DNA of 64,000 nt, taken from the NCBI RefSeq assembly GCF_003097515.1, contig NZ_CP029188.1, forward strand, positions 4,165,001 through 4,229,000, written 5' to 3'. This stretch comes from Streptomyces tirandamycinicus. Lineage in GTDB: Bacteria > Actinomycetota > Actinomycetes > Streptomycetales > Streptomycetaceae. Positions 50,502 through 60,890 of the stretch are shown piece by piece. Made by a program: the position numbers and the translations under genes. Position 1 is the first letter of the stretch. Every line of letters begins with the position of its first letter. The notes under the pieces were generated by a model that had not been told where the DNA came from, made no database searches, and saw only the letters and a program-made list of their open reading frames with translations.

Positions 50502-52175
50502 CTACCCGGCGGACCCGGCCGGACCGTTCCCGGGCACGCCGAGTCCCAGCGGCCCGCCGGTCGCGATCACGTCGGGCTCGGCGAGGAGATCCGCGTAGCC
50601 GTCGCCGTCCAGGTCCAGCGCGGTCAGGGCCGGGGCGTCCGCGCCCACCGCGAGGGTGGGCGCCCCCTCCGTGCTCAGACCGGTGGGCGAACCGTGGTAC
50701 GTCACGATCCCCCGCCCGGTGGACACGGCCAGGTCGTCGAACCCGTCGCCGTTCATGTCGCCCGAGGCGAGGGCGGACCCACCGGCGCCCATCAGGATCG
50801 TGGGCGAGGCGGTCCCGCGTCCGCGCTCGGGACCGCTCAGCACGACGAGCGCGGCGGCTCCCTCCGGTGTCCGGAAGGCGACCGCCAGATCCCGGTCCCC
50901 GTCCCCGTCGAAGTCACCGCCGGCGGAGTCCAGTTCCTCGGCGCCGTCCGGCACGGCCGCCGCCGCCTCCGCACCGGGGTCCGGCGGCCAGGGCACCCCG
51001 GAGGGCTCCGGCCCGCCGGTGCCGGACCCGTCGCCCAGCGCCGCGGCGGACCGGCGGATGGCGGGCAGGTCGGCGTAGAGATGGGCGCCGGGGCACTCGG
51101 TCGGGTACGCGTCGCGGTGTCCCGGGAGCCGCGGGAGGGTGACGCGCTCCCCTCGCCGGAACTTGCCGTTGTCCGTGGACGCCGTGAGCGTCGTGGTCCC
51201 GTCGACGGCCAGGCCGTAGAGGCCGAGCTTCCAGGAGGCGAGCCTCGCCACGGCGTCGCGGGCCGCGGGCGTGGTGGCCGCCGTGCTGTAGTCGCCGATC
51301 ACCGACACGCTGCTGGTGTCGACGTTGAAGCCGTAGGTGTGGGCTCCCTGGACCGGCCGGTCGATGCCGCCGGCCCGGCCCTCGAAGATCCTGCCGCACT
51401 TGTCGACCAGGAAGTGGTAGCCGATGTCGTTCCAGCCCTGGCCCTCCACGTGGTACGTGAAGACGGCCCGCACGATCGCGGGCGAGTCGGCGCACTGGTA
51501 GGTGTTCGACCCGGCGGTGTGGTGGACGAACACCGCCTTGGTGGTGGAGTTGTACGTGGGCGGCCCGCCGACCTTGGACTCGTCCGCGCCCCAGCCCGCC
51601 CGCATGGTCATCGGCGGAGCGCCCGCCGGCGCCTCCGCACGGGCGGACGGCGGCGCCGGGGCGCCGTCCTGGGGGTCCACCAGCTCGACGCGCAGCCCCC
51701 GGGGCAGCGCCGACCCCTCCGCGCGCAGCTGCACCCCGTCCGACGGCCCGGTCCACAGCGGCAGGCTGCCCGCTCGCAGCCCGGTGGCGGCCGGCCCCGA
51801 TCCGGCCTCGGAGGCCCGTACGTCGGCGTCCATCGTGTGCCAGGGCGACCAGACGCCGGTACGGCTGTCCCGGGTGCGGACTTCGACGGTGCCGCCGATC
51901 TCCGCTTCCGGGTCGTCCCAGGTGATGCCGACCAGGCTGAACGGTTCGGTGGTGCTGGCCGGGAGTGAACGCCGCGTCGGGTCGGTGCCGGGTACGGGCA
52001 CGCTGTGGATCTCGCCTGCACCCGGCGCGAGGGACGCACGACCGGGGGAGGCCCCGGCCCGGACGGGGGAGGGGGCCGGCGAGACGGGAGCCGAGGGGGG
52101 CGCGGCGGCCGTGAGGCCGGTGAGGCAGACGGCGGCGGTGCACGCGGCGGTGAAGGCCACAGGGCGGCATCTCAT
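50502..52175 (-). CDS. Secreted PGRP/N-acetylmuramoyl-L-alanine amidase with FG-GAP repeats
   Basis: 557 residues. A signal peptide (MRCRPVAFTAACTAAVCLTG) starts the protein. The middle holds a peptidoglycan recognition/amidase-2 domain: AVFVHHTAGSNTYQC, WNDIGYHFLVDKCGRIFEGR and LPGHRDAYPTECPG, with the zinc-binding histidines. The C-terminus has at least three FG-GAP-like calcium repeats (GDFDGDGDRDLAVA, GDMNGDGFDDLAV and LDLDGDGYADLLA), a beta-propeller-type module. It is likely to act on cell wall outside the cell. ATG at 52175 begins the signal peptide. It is divergent from the next gene. Confidence 0.92.
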   Translation of the reverse strand: MRCRPVAFTAACTAAVCLTGLTAAAPPSAPVSPAPSPVRAGASPGRASLAPGAGEIHSVPVPGTDPTRRSLPASTTEPFSLVGITWDDPEAEIGGTVEVRTRDSRTGVWSPWHTMDADVRASEAGSGPAATGLRAGSLPLWTGPSDGVQLRAEGSALPRGLRVELVDPQDGAPAPPSARAEAPAGAPPMTMRAGWGADESKVGGPPTYNSTTKAVFVHHTAGSNTYQCADSPAIVRAVFTYHVEGQGWNDIGYHFLVDKCGRIFEGRAGGIDRPVQGAHTYGFNVDTSSVSVIGDYSTAATTPAARDAVARLASWKLGLYGLAVDGTTTLTASTDNGKFRRGERVTLPRLPGHRDAYPTECPGAHLYADLPAIRRSAAALGDGSGTGGPEPSGVPWPPDPGAEAAAAVPDGAEELDSAGGDFDGDGDRDLAVAFRTPEGAAALVVLSGPERGRGTASPTILMGAGGSALASGDMNGDGFDDLAVSTGRGIVTYHGSPTGLSTEGAPTLAVGADAPALTALDLDGDGYADLLAEPDVIATGGPLGLGVPGNGPAGSAG

Positions 52176-52323
52176 GGGGCCGGAGCATAAGGAAGCGTCA
52201 GGCATATGGTGTGCAATGACGCTACGGCCGGGGCGGTGACGTCCGGAATCAACGGGTGATTGACGGGCTGTCCGAAAATGCCGGCCCGAACTCCCGTTCC
52301 TCGGCCGTTGGTACCGTCCGGTC

Positions 52324-53001
52324 ATGGCCGTTGATCAGGTGTCAGGCGTCCCGGACGCATCAGAGGGAACGACGAGAACACCCGTTACCGCCGACGACGT
52401 GCAGCACGCCGTCCGGCTGGCGCTCACCACCCTGCGGGCCGCCCTCCGCGCCGACTGGGACACCCGGGCCGGCGCACTGGAGTGGACCTGCTGGGAGACC
52501 GTCGAGCATCTCGCCGACGACCTGTTCGCCTACGCCGCCCAGCTCGGCCCCGAATCCCCTCCGCTGGACGGCGACGTCCCCTTCGACTGCGGGACGCGTC
52601 GCGCGGGCGGACCGGCCGGCACCCTCTTCGCCGACCGGGCCGCCGGCCCCCGGGGCCTGCTCCAGATGCTGGACGCCTGCGGCGGCCTGCTCACGGCGAT
52701 GGTGCGCACGGCCCCCGCGGAGACCCGGGCCCACCACACCTTCGGGACGTCCGACGCCGAGGGCTTCGCCGCCATGGGCGTGGTCGAGACCCTCGTCCAC
52801 ACCCATGACGTGGCCCAGGGCCTCGGCCTTCCCTGGTCCCCGCCGGCCGGCCTCTGCGCCCGGGTCCTCGCCCGTCTCTTCCCCTACGCCCCGGCGGACA
52901 CGGACCGCTGGGAGACCCTCCTCTGGGCGACGGGCCGCAGCGAACTGCCGGGCCGCGAACGCCTGGAGTCCTGGCGGTGGCACGGCGCGGTTCCCGGCTG
53001 A
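52324..53001 (+). CDS. Maleylpyruvate isomerase N-terminal (DinB-like, mycothiol-dependent) protein
   Basis: 225 residues of the DinB/mycothiol maleylpyruvate isomerase superfamily. WTCWETVEHLADDLFAYAAQL and ETLVHTHDVAQGLGLPW supply the histidines expected at the metal site (EHLADD and HTHDVA). Such proteins usually act as thiol-dependent transferases in actinobacteria. ATG at 52324 has no strong ribosome site. The specific reaction is unknown. Confidence 0.82.
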   Translation: MAVDQVSGVPDASEGTTRTPVTADDVQHAVRLALTTLRAALRADWDTRAGALEWTCWETVEHLADDLFAYAAQLGPESPPLDGDVPFDCGTRRAGGPAGTLFADRAAGPRGLLQMLDACGGLLTAMVRTAPAETRAHHTFGTSDAEGFAAMGVVETLVHTHDVAQGLGLPWSPPAGLCARVLARLFPYAPADTDRWETLLWATGRSELPGRERLESWRWHGAVPG

Positions 53002-53237
53002 CATGCGGCCCGCGCTCGGTCACCGGCGGTGCGCGAGTCACCCCCGGTCGCCCACGCGGCGCCGGTCCGTGGCCGCCGGAGGGGCCGTCCGGGACGCGTC
53101 CGCACACGTCCGCGCCCCTGCTGGATCCCTCGGGACCTGCCGGAACCCCGCGACCGGGTACCCCGCTCCATGCGGAGGCAATTCCAGTACGACGGAATCC
53201 GTCGAAGTAGACTTGGACAAATTCCGCAAGAGCCGAT
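53002..53237. other. 236-base intergenic region
   Basis: GC-rich for the first 150 bases, then an AT-richer patch with TTGGACAAATTCCG and a small palindrome GACGGAATCCGTC (about 53190-53203) just before the ATPase gene. A promoter is likely here. Confidence 0.4.
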
Positions 53238-54758
53238 GTGTCGGAGGGTGAGTTGGAGAAGAGCCTGCCGGCCAAGCCCGAGTACGTGGTCGACCGGGAC
53301 CGGGAGTGGGCGCTGCTCTCGGACTTCCTCACCGATCCTGATCCGGCGATGCGGCTCGGCATCGTGTCGGGGCGGCGGAGACACGGGAAGTCGTACCTGC
53401 TGCGGGCGCTGTCCGAGCAGGTCAGCGGCCTGTACATCACAGCCGTCCGGGAGGAGGGGCGGCTGCCCGCGATCCAGCGGTTCAGTGACGCGGTCGCCAC
53501 CCACGCCGGCCTGAGGCCGGGGAGCCTGCGTCTGACCGACTGGCGTGACGTCCTGTCCAACGCCCTCGACGTCAGCGCCCGTTCGCCGCACCCCCTCCTG
53601 GTGATCGACGAGTTGCCGTACCTGCTCCAGCACTCGCCCGAGATCCCCGGGCTGCTGCAGCAGCTCTACGACGAACGCCAGTGGGGCGCCCGGCCAGGCG
53701 CCGGCCCGGGCCCGCGGCTGATCCTGTGCGGCTCCGCGATGAGCGTCATGCACGAACTCCTCTCCGGGACCAAGCCGCTGCGCGGACGTGCCGTGGTCGA
53801 TCTGCGGCTGGGTGCCTTCGGCTACCGCGCCAGCCGGGCCTTCTGGCGGATCGCCGACCCGCTGACCGCGCTGAAGGTGCACGCGGTCCTCGGCGGGGCC
53901 CCCGGCTACCGGCCGGTTGCCGCCCGACCGCATCCCGACGACGGCTTCGACGCCTGGCTCACCCGGACGCTGCTCGACCCCGGGCGGGCGGTCTACTCCC
54001 GCACCGAGACCGAGTACCTGCTGCGCGAGGACCCCCGGATCACGCAGCACACGCTGTACTACGACATCCTCACCGCGATCGCGCACGGCGCCACCACCCC
54101 CAGCAAGATCGGCGCCGCCCTGGAACGCCCGCGCAACGCCGTCGCCCACCCGCTCGGGGTCTTGGAGTCCACCGGCTACATCCGGCGGGAACAGGACGTC
54201 CTCCGCTCCAGACACCCCGTCATCACGCTCGCCGACCCCGTCATCCGCTTCAACCAGCTCGTCACCCTCCCGCAGGCCGCCGCCGTGGAGCAGGGCTTCG
54301 CCGAGCAGGTGTGGCAGCAGGCCGCTCCGACCTTCAACTCCAAGATCCTCGGGCCGCACTTCGAGGACCTGGCGCGCGACTTCACCCGTCGTCACGCCCA
54401 CGACCTGTTGCCCGGCGGGCTGCCGGGCCTGGTCGGTACCACCGAGGTCGCCGACCGGGCCGCCCGCACGAAGCACGAGGTCGATGTCATCGCCCTGGCG
54501 GCCGGGGAGCGCCCGCAGGCGCCCCGCGCGAGGATCGCGCTGCTGGGCGAGGCCAAGGCGACCGCCGCCCGCCGTGGGACCGGTGACCTGGACCGCCTGG
54601 AACACATCCGCGCCCTGCTCCAGGAGCAGGGCTACGACACCGCTGCCACCATTTTGGCCCTGTACTCCCTCCACGGCTTCCACCCCGACCTGGTCGACCT
54701 CGCCGACCGCCGTGACGACGTCCTCCTGGTCGATCTGCCCGCTCTCTACGGCAGCTGA
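53238..54758 (+). CDS. AAA ATPase with DUF234/PD-(D/E)xK-like C-terminus
   Basis: 506 residues. The N-terminus is an archaeal-type ATPase: Walker A GRRRHGKS at 45-52, Walker B LLVIDELP at 120-127, and a sensor-like RLILCGSAMSVM. A winged-helix region follows (TTPSKIGAALERPRNAVAHPL). The C-terminal part is DUF234-like with an acidic/lysine arrangement: Glu414-Val-Asp416 and Glu438-Ala-Lys440, as in PD-(D/E)xK nucleases. It may be a stand-alone nuclease-ATPase of defence or mobile-element type, but neighbours give no support. The start is GTG at 53238. Confidence 0.85.
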   Translation: MSEGELEKSLPAKPEYVVDRDREWALLSDFLTDPDPAMRLGIVSGRRRHGKSYLLRALSEQVSGLYITAVREEGRLPAIQRFSDAVATHAGLRPGSLRLTDWRDVLSNALDVSARSPHPLLVIDELPYLLQHSPEIPGLLQQLYDERQWGARPGAGPGPRLILCGSAMSVMHELLSGTKPLRGRAVVDLRLGAFGYRASRAFWRIADPLTALKVHAVLGGAPGYRPVAARPHPDDGFDAWLTRTLLDPGRAVYSRTETEYLLREDPRITQHTLYYDILTAIAHGATTPSKIGAALERPRNAVAHPLGVLESTGYIRREQDVLRSRHPVITLADPVIRFNQLVTLPQAAAVEQGFAEQVWQQAAPTFNSKILGPHFEDLARDFTRRHAHDLLPGGLPGLVGTTEVADRAARTKHEVDVIALAAGERPQAPRARIALLGEAKATAARRGTGDLDRLEHIRALLQEQGYDTAATILALYSLHGFHPDLVDLADRRDDVLLVDLPALYGS

Positions 54759-55156
54759 CACCAGGTCACCCGCCGTCCCCCACGGCCACCGGCCTCGGGG
54801 ACGGCCGGTCTTCGGGCCGGGCGCGGAGGCGGGCGGCGACATCCGTTGACGGATCGGGCGGGTGCCGGCCGGGGCCCGCGGTGTCGGCGCGGACGGCCGG
54901 TGGCGGAGGACCTCGAGACCGGATCGGGTGCGCGGAGAGCGCCGGGACGCGAGACGACCGGGGCCGCCACCCCCCACAGGAGAGGCCCCGGTCGTCGTCC
55001 GCGAGGGCTGTTGAGCGGCCCTGTACTCCTCTCAGCGCCGCGGGTGCGTTTTCTGTCACACCGCGTCCCTGCCGCACAATGTTGCAGGTTGTACAAGACA
55101 TGGACGCGGCCCCCGTGGAGGACGTAGCGTGGCGCTGCGCGCTGGGCTGTGCGGCG
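54759..55156. other. 398-base intergenic region before the ECF sigma gene
   Basis: GC-rich with no supported gene. Around 55030-55095 there is a less GC-rich stretch, including TGTCACA and TTGCAGGTTGTACAAG, which probably carries the sigma gene promoter. Start-codon uncertainty of the sigma gene makes the right limit approximate. Confidence 0.4.
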
Positions 55157-55876
55157 GTGATGACCAGCCGCGATGACGAACGGGTAGTGGGAGTGCTGGG
55201 GGACGACGCGGAGCTGACCGCCGCGGTGCGCGCGGCGCAGGACGGAGACGAGGACGCCTTCCGGACTGTGTACCGCGCCGTTCACCCGCGGCTGCTCGGA
55301 TACATCAGGACGCTGGTCGGCGAGGCGGAGGCCGAGGACGTGGCGTCCGAGGCCTGGCTGCAGATCGCCCGGGACCTCGACCGGTTCAGCGGCGACGCCG
55401 ACCGCTTCCGCGGCTGGGCGGCGCGTATCGCGCGCAACCGCGCCCTCGACCACATCCGGATGCGCGGCAGGCGCCCGGCGGTCGGCGGCGACGAGACCGA
55501 ACTGACCGGGAGACCCGCCGAGTCCGATACCGCGGGAGAGGCCATGGAGGCCCTGGCGACCGGCCGGGCCATGGCCCTGATCGCCCAGCTCCCCCAGGAC
55601 CAGGCGGAGGCGGTCGTGCTGCGCGTGGTCGTCGGCCTGGACGCGAAGAGCGCGGCGAAGACCCTGGGCAAGCGCCCCGGCGCGGTGCGCACCGCGGCCC
55701 ACCGGGGGCTGAAGCGGCTCGCGGAGCTCCTGGGGGCGGAGAGCGAAGGGGCACACGGGGCCCCTGGGGACGGGACGGGACTCGGCGCGGTACCGTCACC
55801 GCGCACTGTTCGCCCCGGCGCGGCCCGCTCCGCTGGTGTGACGCATTCGCGTCTGCGGACGCAGAAGGACATGTGA
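55157..55876 (+). CDS. ECF sigma-70 family sigma factor
   Basis: 239 residues. Region 2 is EDAFRTVYRAVHPRLLGYIR, EAEAEDVASEAWLQIARDLDRF and GWAARIARNRALDHIRMRGRR; region 4 is LPQDQAEAVVLRVVVGLDAKSAAKTLGKRPGAVRTAAHRGLKRLAEL. The C-terminal 45 residues are a disordered Gly/Ala extension. GTG/ATG at 55157/55160 are the likely starts; ATG at 55100 or GTG at 55187 cannot be excluded because no ribosome site is clear. It overlaps the downstream partner gene by one base (TGATG), so they are coupled. Confidence 0.9.
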   Translation: MMTSRDDERVVGVLGDDAELTAAVRAAQDGDEDAFRTVYRAVHPRLLGYIRTLVGEAEAEDVASEAWLQIARDLDRFSGDADRFRGWAARIARNRALDHIRMRGRRPAVGGDETELTGRPAESDTAGEAMEALATGRAMALIAQLPQDQAEAVVLRVVVGLDAKSAAKTLGKRPGAVRTAAHRGLKRLAELLGAESEGAHGAPGDGTGLGAVPSPRTVRPGAARSAGVTHSRLRTQKDM

Positions 55877-56883
55877 TGGCGGACGAGCGTGACGAGTGGC
55901 TCGATCAGGAGGCTGCGGAGCGGTTGCTCCGCGGCGAACCGGTCGATCCCGCCGGCGTTGACGCGCGTCACCAGGCCCTTCTGCTGGCCGGGCTGCTCGA
56001 CGACGCAGCCGCCCGGGGGCCGGTGACCGAGCCGCTGAGGGGCGAGGACGCCGCGCTCGCCGCGTTCCGCAAGGCGCGTGACGGCGGCGCGGCGGAACTG
56101 CTGCCGACGGTGCGGCTGGCACCGGAGGCAGGCCCGGTCTCCTGGGCCCGTTCCGTGCGCTGGGGGCTGGCGGCCTCGCTGGCCGGACTCGCGGTGGGCG
56201 GCGTGGCCGTCGCGGCGGGGACCGGGGTGCTGCCGACGCCGTTCGGGGACCCCCGCCCGGCGCCCGCATCGTCCGTCTCGGGTGCCGCCACCCCCGGGCC
56301 GATCACCTCCGAACCCCCGGCCGGCCGGCTGCGCAGTCCCGACGGGCCCTCGCCCGTGAGCCCTCCCTCCTCGCCGGGCACCCCCGCGGTCCCGGGCGGC
56401 GCCGGAACCCCGGGGGCCGGTGACGGGGCGGGCAGCGGTCCGGGCGACGCGTCCGCCGCGCCGCACGACGGCCGCACCGAGGGCACCGGCAGCAGGGACT
56501 GGTACAGCAAGACGGTCGAGGCCTGCCGCGACCACCGCAACGGCACCCTGGACGAGGAGCGCAAGCGCAAGCTGGAGGCCGCGGCTCAGGGCGCGGACCG
56601 GGTGAAGCGGTTCTGCGACCGGATGCTGTCCGCCGACGGTGCGGGCGAGGACGGCGGCGACGACGGTGACGGCGGCGACGGCGGTCAGGGCGGCGACGAC
56701 GGAGAGCAGGACGACGACGGCGAGGACGGCGACGGCTCCGGTTCGGGTGGTTTCCCGCGCTCCCCGTTCCTGCCCCCCGCCTCCCTGCGGCCCGCTCCCG
56801 CGGGGATGCCCTTCGTGCCGCCGACGGACGTGCGGCGGCTTTACCGGCCCGCCGTCCCGGCGGCGTCCCTCGCGGGTCTGTAG
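55876..56883 (+). CDS. Single-span membrane partner of the ECF sigma factor (putative anti-sigma)
   Basis: 335 residues. A cytosolic ~90-residue N-terminus (DEWLDQEAAERLLRGEPVDP, DARHQALLLAGLLDD), one membrane helix (WGLAASLAGLAVGGVAVAAG), a Pro/Ser/Gly-rich linker, a small Cys-containing module (YSKTVEACRDHRNGTLDEERK, RVKRFCDRML), an Asp/Gly/Glu-rich run (DGGDDGDGGDGG) and a Pro-rich end. Topology and coupling suggest anti-sigma control, but the zinc HxxxCxxC anti-sigma motif is absent. Start ATG at 55876 has AAGGA 6 bases upstream. Confidence 0.8.
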   Translation: MADERDEWLDQEAAERLLRGEPVDPAGVDARHQALLLAGLLDDAAARGPVTEPLRGEDAALAAFRKARDGGAAELLPTVRLAPEAGPVSWARSVRWGLAASLAGLAVGGVAVAAGTGVLPTPFGDPRPAPASSVSGAATPGPITSEPPAGRLRSPDGPSPVSPPSSPGTPAVPGGAGTPGAGDGAGSGPGDASAAPHDGRTEGTGSRDWYSKTVEACRDHRNGTLDEERKRKLEAAAQGADRVKRFCDRMLSADGAGEDGGDDGDGGDGGQGGDDGEQDDDGEDGDGSGSGGFPRSPFLPPASLRPAPAGMPFVPPTDVRRLYRPAVPAASLAGL

Positions 56884-57142
56884 ATCCCCGGACCCTCCGG
56901 CGGTTGCCTGCCGGTTGCCTGCCCGTGGCCGGTGGCCGGTTGCCTGCTGGTGGCTGGTGGCTCGCGGGCTGGTGGCCGGGGGATCGTGGGCCTGTGGCCT
57001 GTGGCCTGTGGCCGGTGGCCGGTGGGCCGGTGGGCCGGTGGCCGGGGGCGGCCGCACGCGCCCCGGAGCGGAGGCTCCCGTGCTCTCTCGATCGCAACGT
57101 CTTGACCTGCGGTTCTCCCCCCTCGGGAAAAATCTTCGGCCA

Positions 57143-57286
57143 GGTGTGACGTTTTTTGGCTGAGCGGCGCAGTAGTAAGTGAGCCGACTGGTCATCGGCG
57201 ACGCCTGAGCCGGGGTTCCCCCCGTACCCACGGCTCAGAGCACACAGGCGCGGGCGGGACACGTTCCCCCGGTCCCGCCCGCGCCT
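57143..57286 (+). ncRNA. Candidate small RNA: promoter-like motif, hairpin, terminator
   Basis: The motif at 57143-57170 shares 22 of 28 bases with the one upstream of the gene at 49913. About 35 bases later a stem CTGAGCCG (57205-57212) / CGGCTCAG (57231-57238) is followed by the perfect terminator 57246-57286. A transcript of about 100 nucleotides ending at that hairpin would fit. No open frame is supported. Known actinobacterial RNA families were not matched. Transcription is inference. Confidence 0.4.
57246..57286. terminator. Perfect 15-bp terminator between convergent genes
   Basis: AGGCGCGGGCGGGAC (57246-57260) and GTCCCGCCCGCGCCT (57272-57286) pair fully around an 11-base loop. It ends transcription from the sigma operon side or the candidate RNA, and also of the L,D-transpeptidase gene from the other strand. 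Confidence 0.88.
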
Positions 57287-57372
57287 CCTCACCTCTCACA
57301 CCAGCCGCCCGCGTCGGCCGCCCGCCTCCCTCGTACGACAGCCGGCCCCGCCTTCCGCCGGGGCACGCCGTC

Positions 57373-58224
57373 TCACCAGTGGACGACGACCTTGTCGCCG
57401 ACCTTCACCTGGCCGAAGACCGACGCGATCTTCTTCCTGTCCCGGACGTTCACACAGCCGTGCGAGGCGCCGCTGTAGCCGCGCGCGGCGAAGTCCGGGG
57501 AGTAGTGCACCGCCTGGCCGCCGCTGAAGAACATCGCGTACGGCATGGGTGTGTGGTAGAGCGTCGACTCCCAGTCCTGGGCCTTCCAGCCCACGCTGAA
57601 CGTTCCTTCACGGGTGGGTGTGTTCTCCGAGCCGAAGCGCACGTCCATCGCCGCCACCACCGTGCCGTCGATCATCCAGGCGAGCGTCCTGCTCTCCTTG
57701 CTGATGCAGAGCACGCGCCCCTTCAGGCACCGGGGGTCGGGTTCGTCCAGCTCGTTGGTCGTGGCGGGCCGCAGTTCCCCGGCGGTCGGCGTACGGGTCA
57801 GCCCGAGCAGCCGCCGCCAGGTCGTCCCGTCGACCGACCCGGTCCCGGCGAGACCCTGCTTCCGCTGGAAGCCGCTGACCGCCTCGGCCGTCATCGAGCC
57901 GTAGAACGCGGTGGGGCTGCGGTGGAAGTGGCCGATCTGGCGCAGCCGCGCCTGCAGTTCGCGTACCTGCTCGGTCTCACTGCCCTCCTTCATCAGCACC
58001 TCGGAGTCGGCGGGCCGGGCCTCCGGTGTCGCCGGGGAGGGGGCGGGGGGCTTGGCGTCGTCGGCCGCGGGCGTGGCGGTGGCGACGGGAACCCTCGACG
58101 GTCCGCCCGGCGCGGCCGGGGGCTCGTCACTCCCCCCGCCGGTCGCCCGGCCGGTGCACCCGGCGGCCAGCGCCAGGGACACAAGGGCCATGAGCGGTCT
58201 GCTGACAACGGACGTACGGTGCAT
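57373..58224 (-). CDS. L,D-transpeptidase lipoprotein with peptidoglycan-binding domain
   Basis: 283 residues. A signal peptide ends with the lipobox LAAGC, so the enzyme is tethered outside. A disordered linker precedes a PG_binding_1 domain (EQVRELQARLRQIGHF to MTAEAVSGFQRKQG) and a YkuD catalytic domain, with His255 and Cys257 in SHGCVNVRD. It would form 3-3 crosslinks in peptidoglycan or attach proteins. ATG at 58224 follows a G-rich ribosome site. The next gene starts 180 bases away in the opposite direction with no feature in between. Confidence 0.93.
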   Translation of the reverse strand: MHRTSVVSRPLMALVSLALAAGCTGRATGGGSDEPPAAPGGPSRVPVATATPAADDAKPPAPSPATPEARPADSEVLMKEGSETEQVRELQARLRQIGHFHRSPTAFYGSMTAEAVSGFQRKQGLAGTGSVDGTTWRRLLGLTRTPTAGELRPATTNELDEPDPRCLKGRVLCISKESRTLAWMIDGTVVAAMDVRFGSENTPTREGTFSVGWKAQDWESTLYHTPMPYAMFFSGGQAVHYSPDFAARGYSGASHGCVNVRDRKKIASVFGQVKVGDKVVVHW

Positions 58225-58404
58225 AGGTGCCCCCCAAGGATCGTGTGTGAACAGGGATGCTTCACGGCCGTGCCTGGTTGCGGTCGGAGGAGCATGCTGT
58301 GAGCAAGGTCCCAGTCGAGGGCACGCCGCTGCTCGCAGACCCGCCGGTGCGGGCCGCCGCGAGGGTTGCGTACCAGCGAGTAGTCGTACCGGGAGGCACA
58401 CCAC

Positions 58405-59985
<1,581 letters not shown>

Positions 59986-60067
59986 TCACCTTTCCGCGTT
60001 CTGATCGACTTTCCACCATCCGGAACACAGAGGCGGGGAGTCGTACCCGCGTGCGACACTCCGCCTC

Positions 60068-60727
60068 ATGCTGGGTGTCACCGATCTGCCGACGTATCTC
60101 GCGGGACTTGTCCTGATCATCCTCCTCCCGGGGCCGAACTCGCTCTATGTGCTCTCGGTCGCCGCACGCCGGGGTGTGCGGACCGGATACCAGGCCGCCG
60201 CTGGTGTGTGGTGCGGCGACACCGTGCTGATGGTGCTGTCGGCGGCGGGCGTCGCCTCGCTGCTCCAGGCCAACGCCGTGCTGTTCTCGGCGGTGAAGTT
60301 CGCCGGCGCGGGCTATCTGACCTGGCTCGCAGTCGGCATGCTGCGCGCCGCCTGGTCGATGTGGCGTTCGCGCCGGGAGCTGGCGGAACCCCCGGGCGGG
60401 CAGGCGGCGGACGCGTCCGCGGCGGGTGAGCGGCCGTTCCGCAGGGCCCTGGTGATCAGCCTGATCAACCCGAAGGCGATCCTGTTCTTCATCGCCTTCT
60501 TCGTGCAGTTCGTCGACCCCGCCTACGCCTATCCGGCGGTGTCCTTCGCCGTGCTCGGCGGTCTCGCCCAGCTGGCGAGCTTCCTCTACCTCACCCTGCT
60601 GATCTTCACCGGCACCCATCTGGCCGCCGCCTTCCGGCGCCGCCGGAGGCTGTCGGCCGGTGCGACGTCGGCGGCGGGCGCGCTGTTCCTCGGCTTCGCC
60701 GTGAAGCTGTCGCTCAGCAGCGCCTGA
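60068..60727 (+). CDS. LysE/RhtB-family exporter
   Basis: 219 residues with about six membrane helices. The family motif LPGPNSLYVLSVAARRG is near residue 20, and FRRALVISLINPKAILFFIAFF is the repeat-like second half. LeuE is the closest type; amino acid efflux is likely but the substrate is unknown. ATG at 60068 lies 82 bases after the mutase stop. Confidence 0.9.
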   Translation: MLGVTDLPTYLAGLVLIILLPGPNSLYVLSVAARRGVRTGYQAAAGVWCGDTVLMVLSAAGVASLLQANAVLFSAVKFAGAGYLTWLAVGMLRAAWSMWRSRRELAEPPGGQAADASAAGERPFRRALVISLINPKAILFFIAFFVQFVDPAYAYPAVSFAVLGGLAQLASFLYLTLLIFTGTHLAAAFRRRRRLSAGATSAAGALFLGFAVKLSLSSA

Positions 60728-60760
60728 CCTGTCGGGCGGACTCGTCCGCTGCGGGTGGTC

Positions 60761-60820
60761 CGCTGCCGTGAGGTGAAGGCGGCTGCCGTGAGGCGTAGAC
60801 CGCTGCCCTGAGGCGAAGGG
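60761..60820. repeat. Three 20-bp imperfect tandem repeats
   Basis: CGCTGCCGTGAGGTGAAGGC and two variants lie end to end at 60761-60780, 60781-60800 and 60801-60820, in the 160-base gap between the exporter and the convergent ATPase gene. Confidence 0.8.
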
Positions 60821-60890
60821 CGCCGCCGTTTACCCTTGCCGCCGTCCACCCGTGCCGCCGTCCACCTGCTGGGCGTCCTCCCCTCGGCCT

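Larger units (their letters stand above)
56884..57372. other. Intergenic region with GGCC-type repeats and putative RNA
   Basis: 56900-57060 is a low-complexity stretch of TGGCCGGTGGCC, GGTTGCCTG and CTGTGGC units. An AT-rich patch (57117-57160, with GGGAAAAATCTTCGGCC) follows and holds the motif at 57143. From 57170 to 57286 structured sequence precedes the terminator. No protein gene. Confidence 0.55.

Noticed and set aside
57100..57290. c-di-AMP (ydaO) riboswitch for the L,D-transpeptidase
   Set aside because: The structured sequence is downstream of that gene, not in its leader, and the conserved aptamer blocks could not be found.
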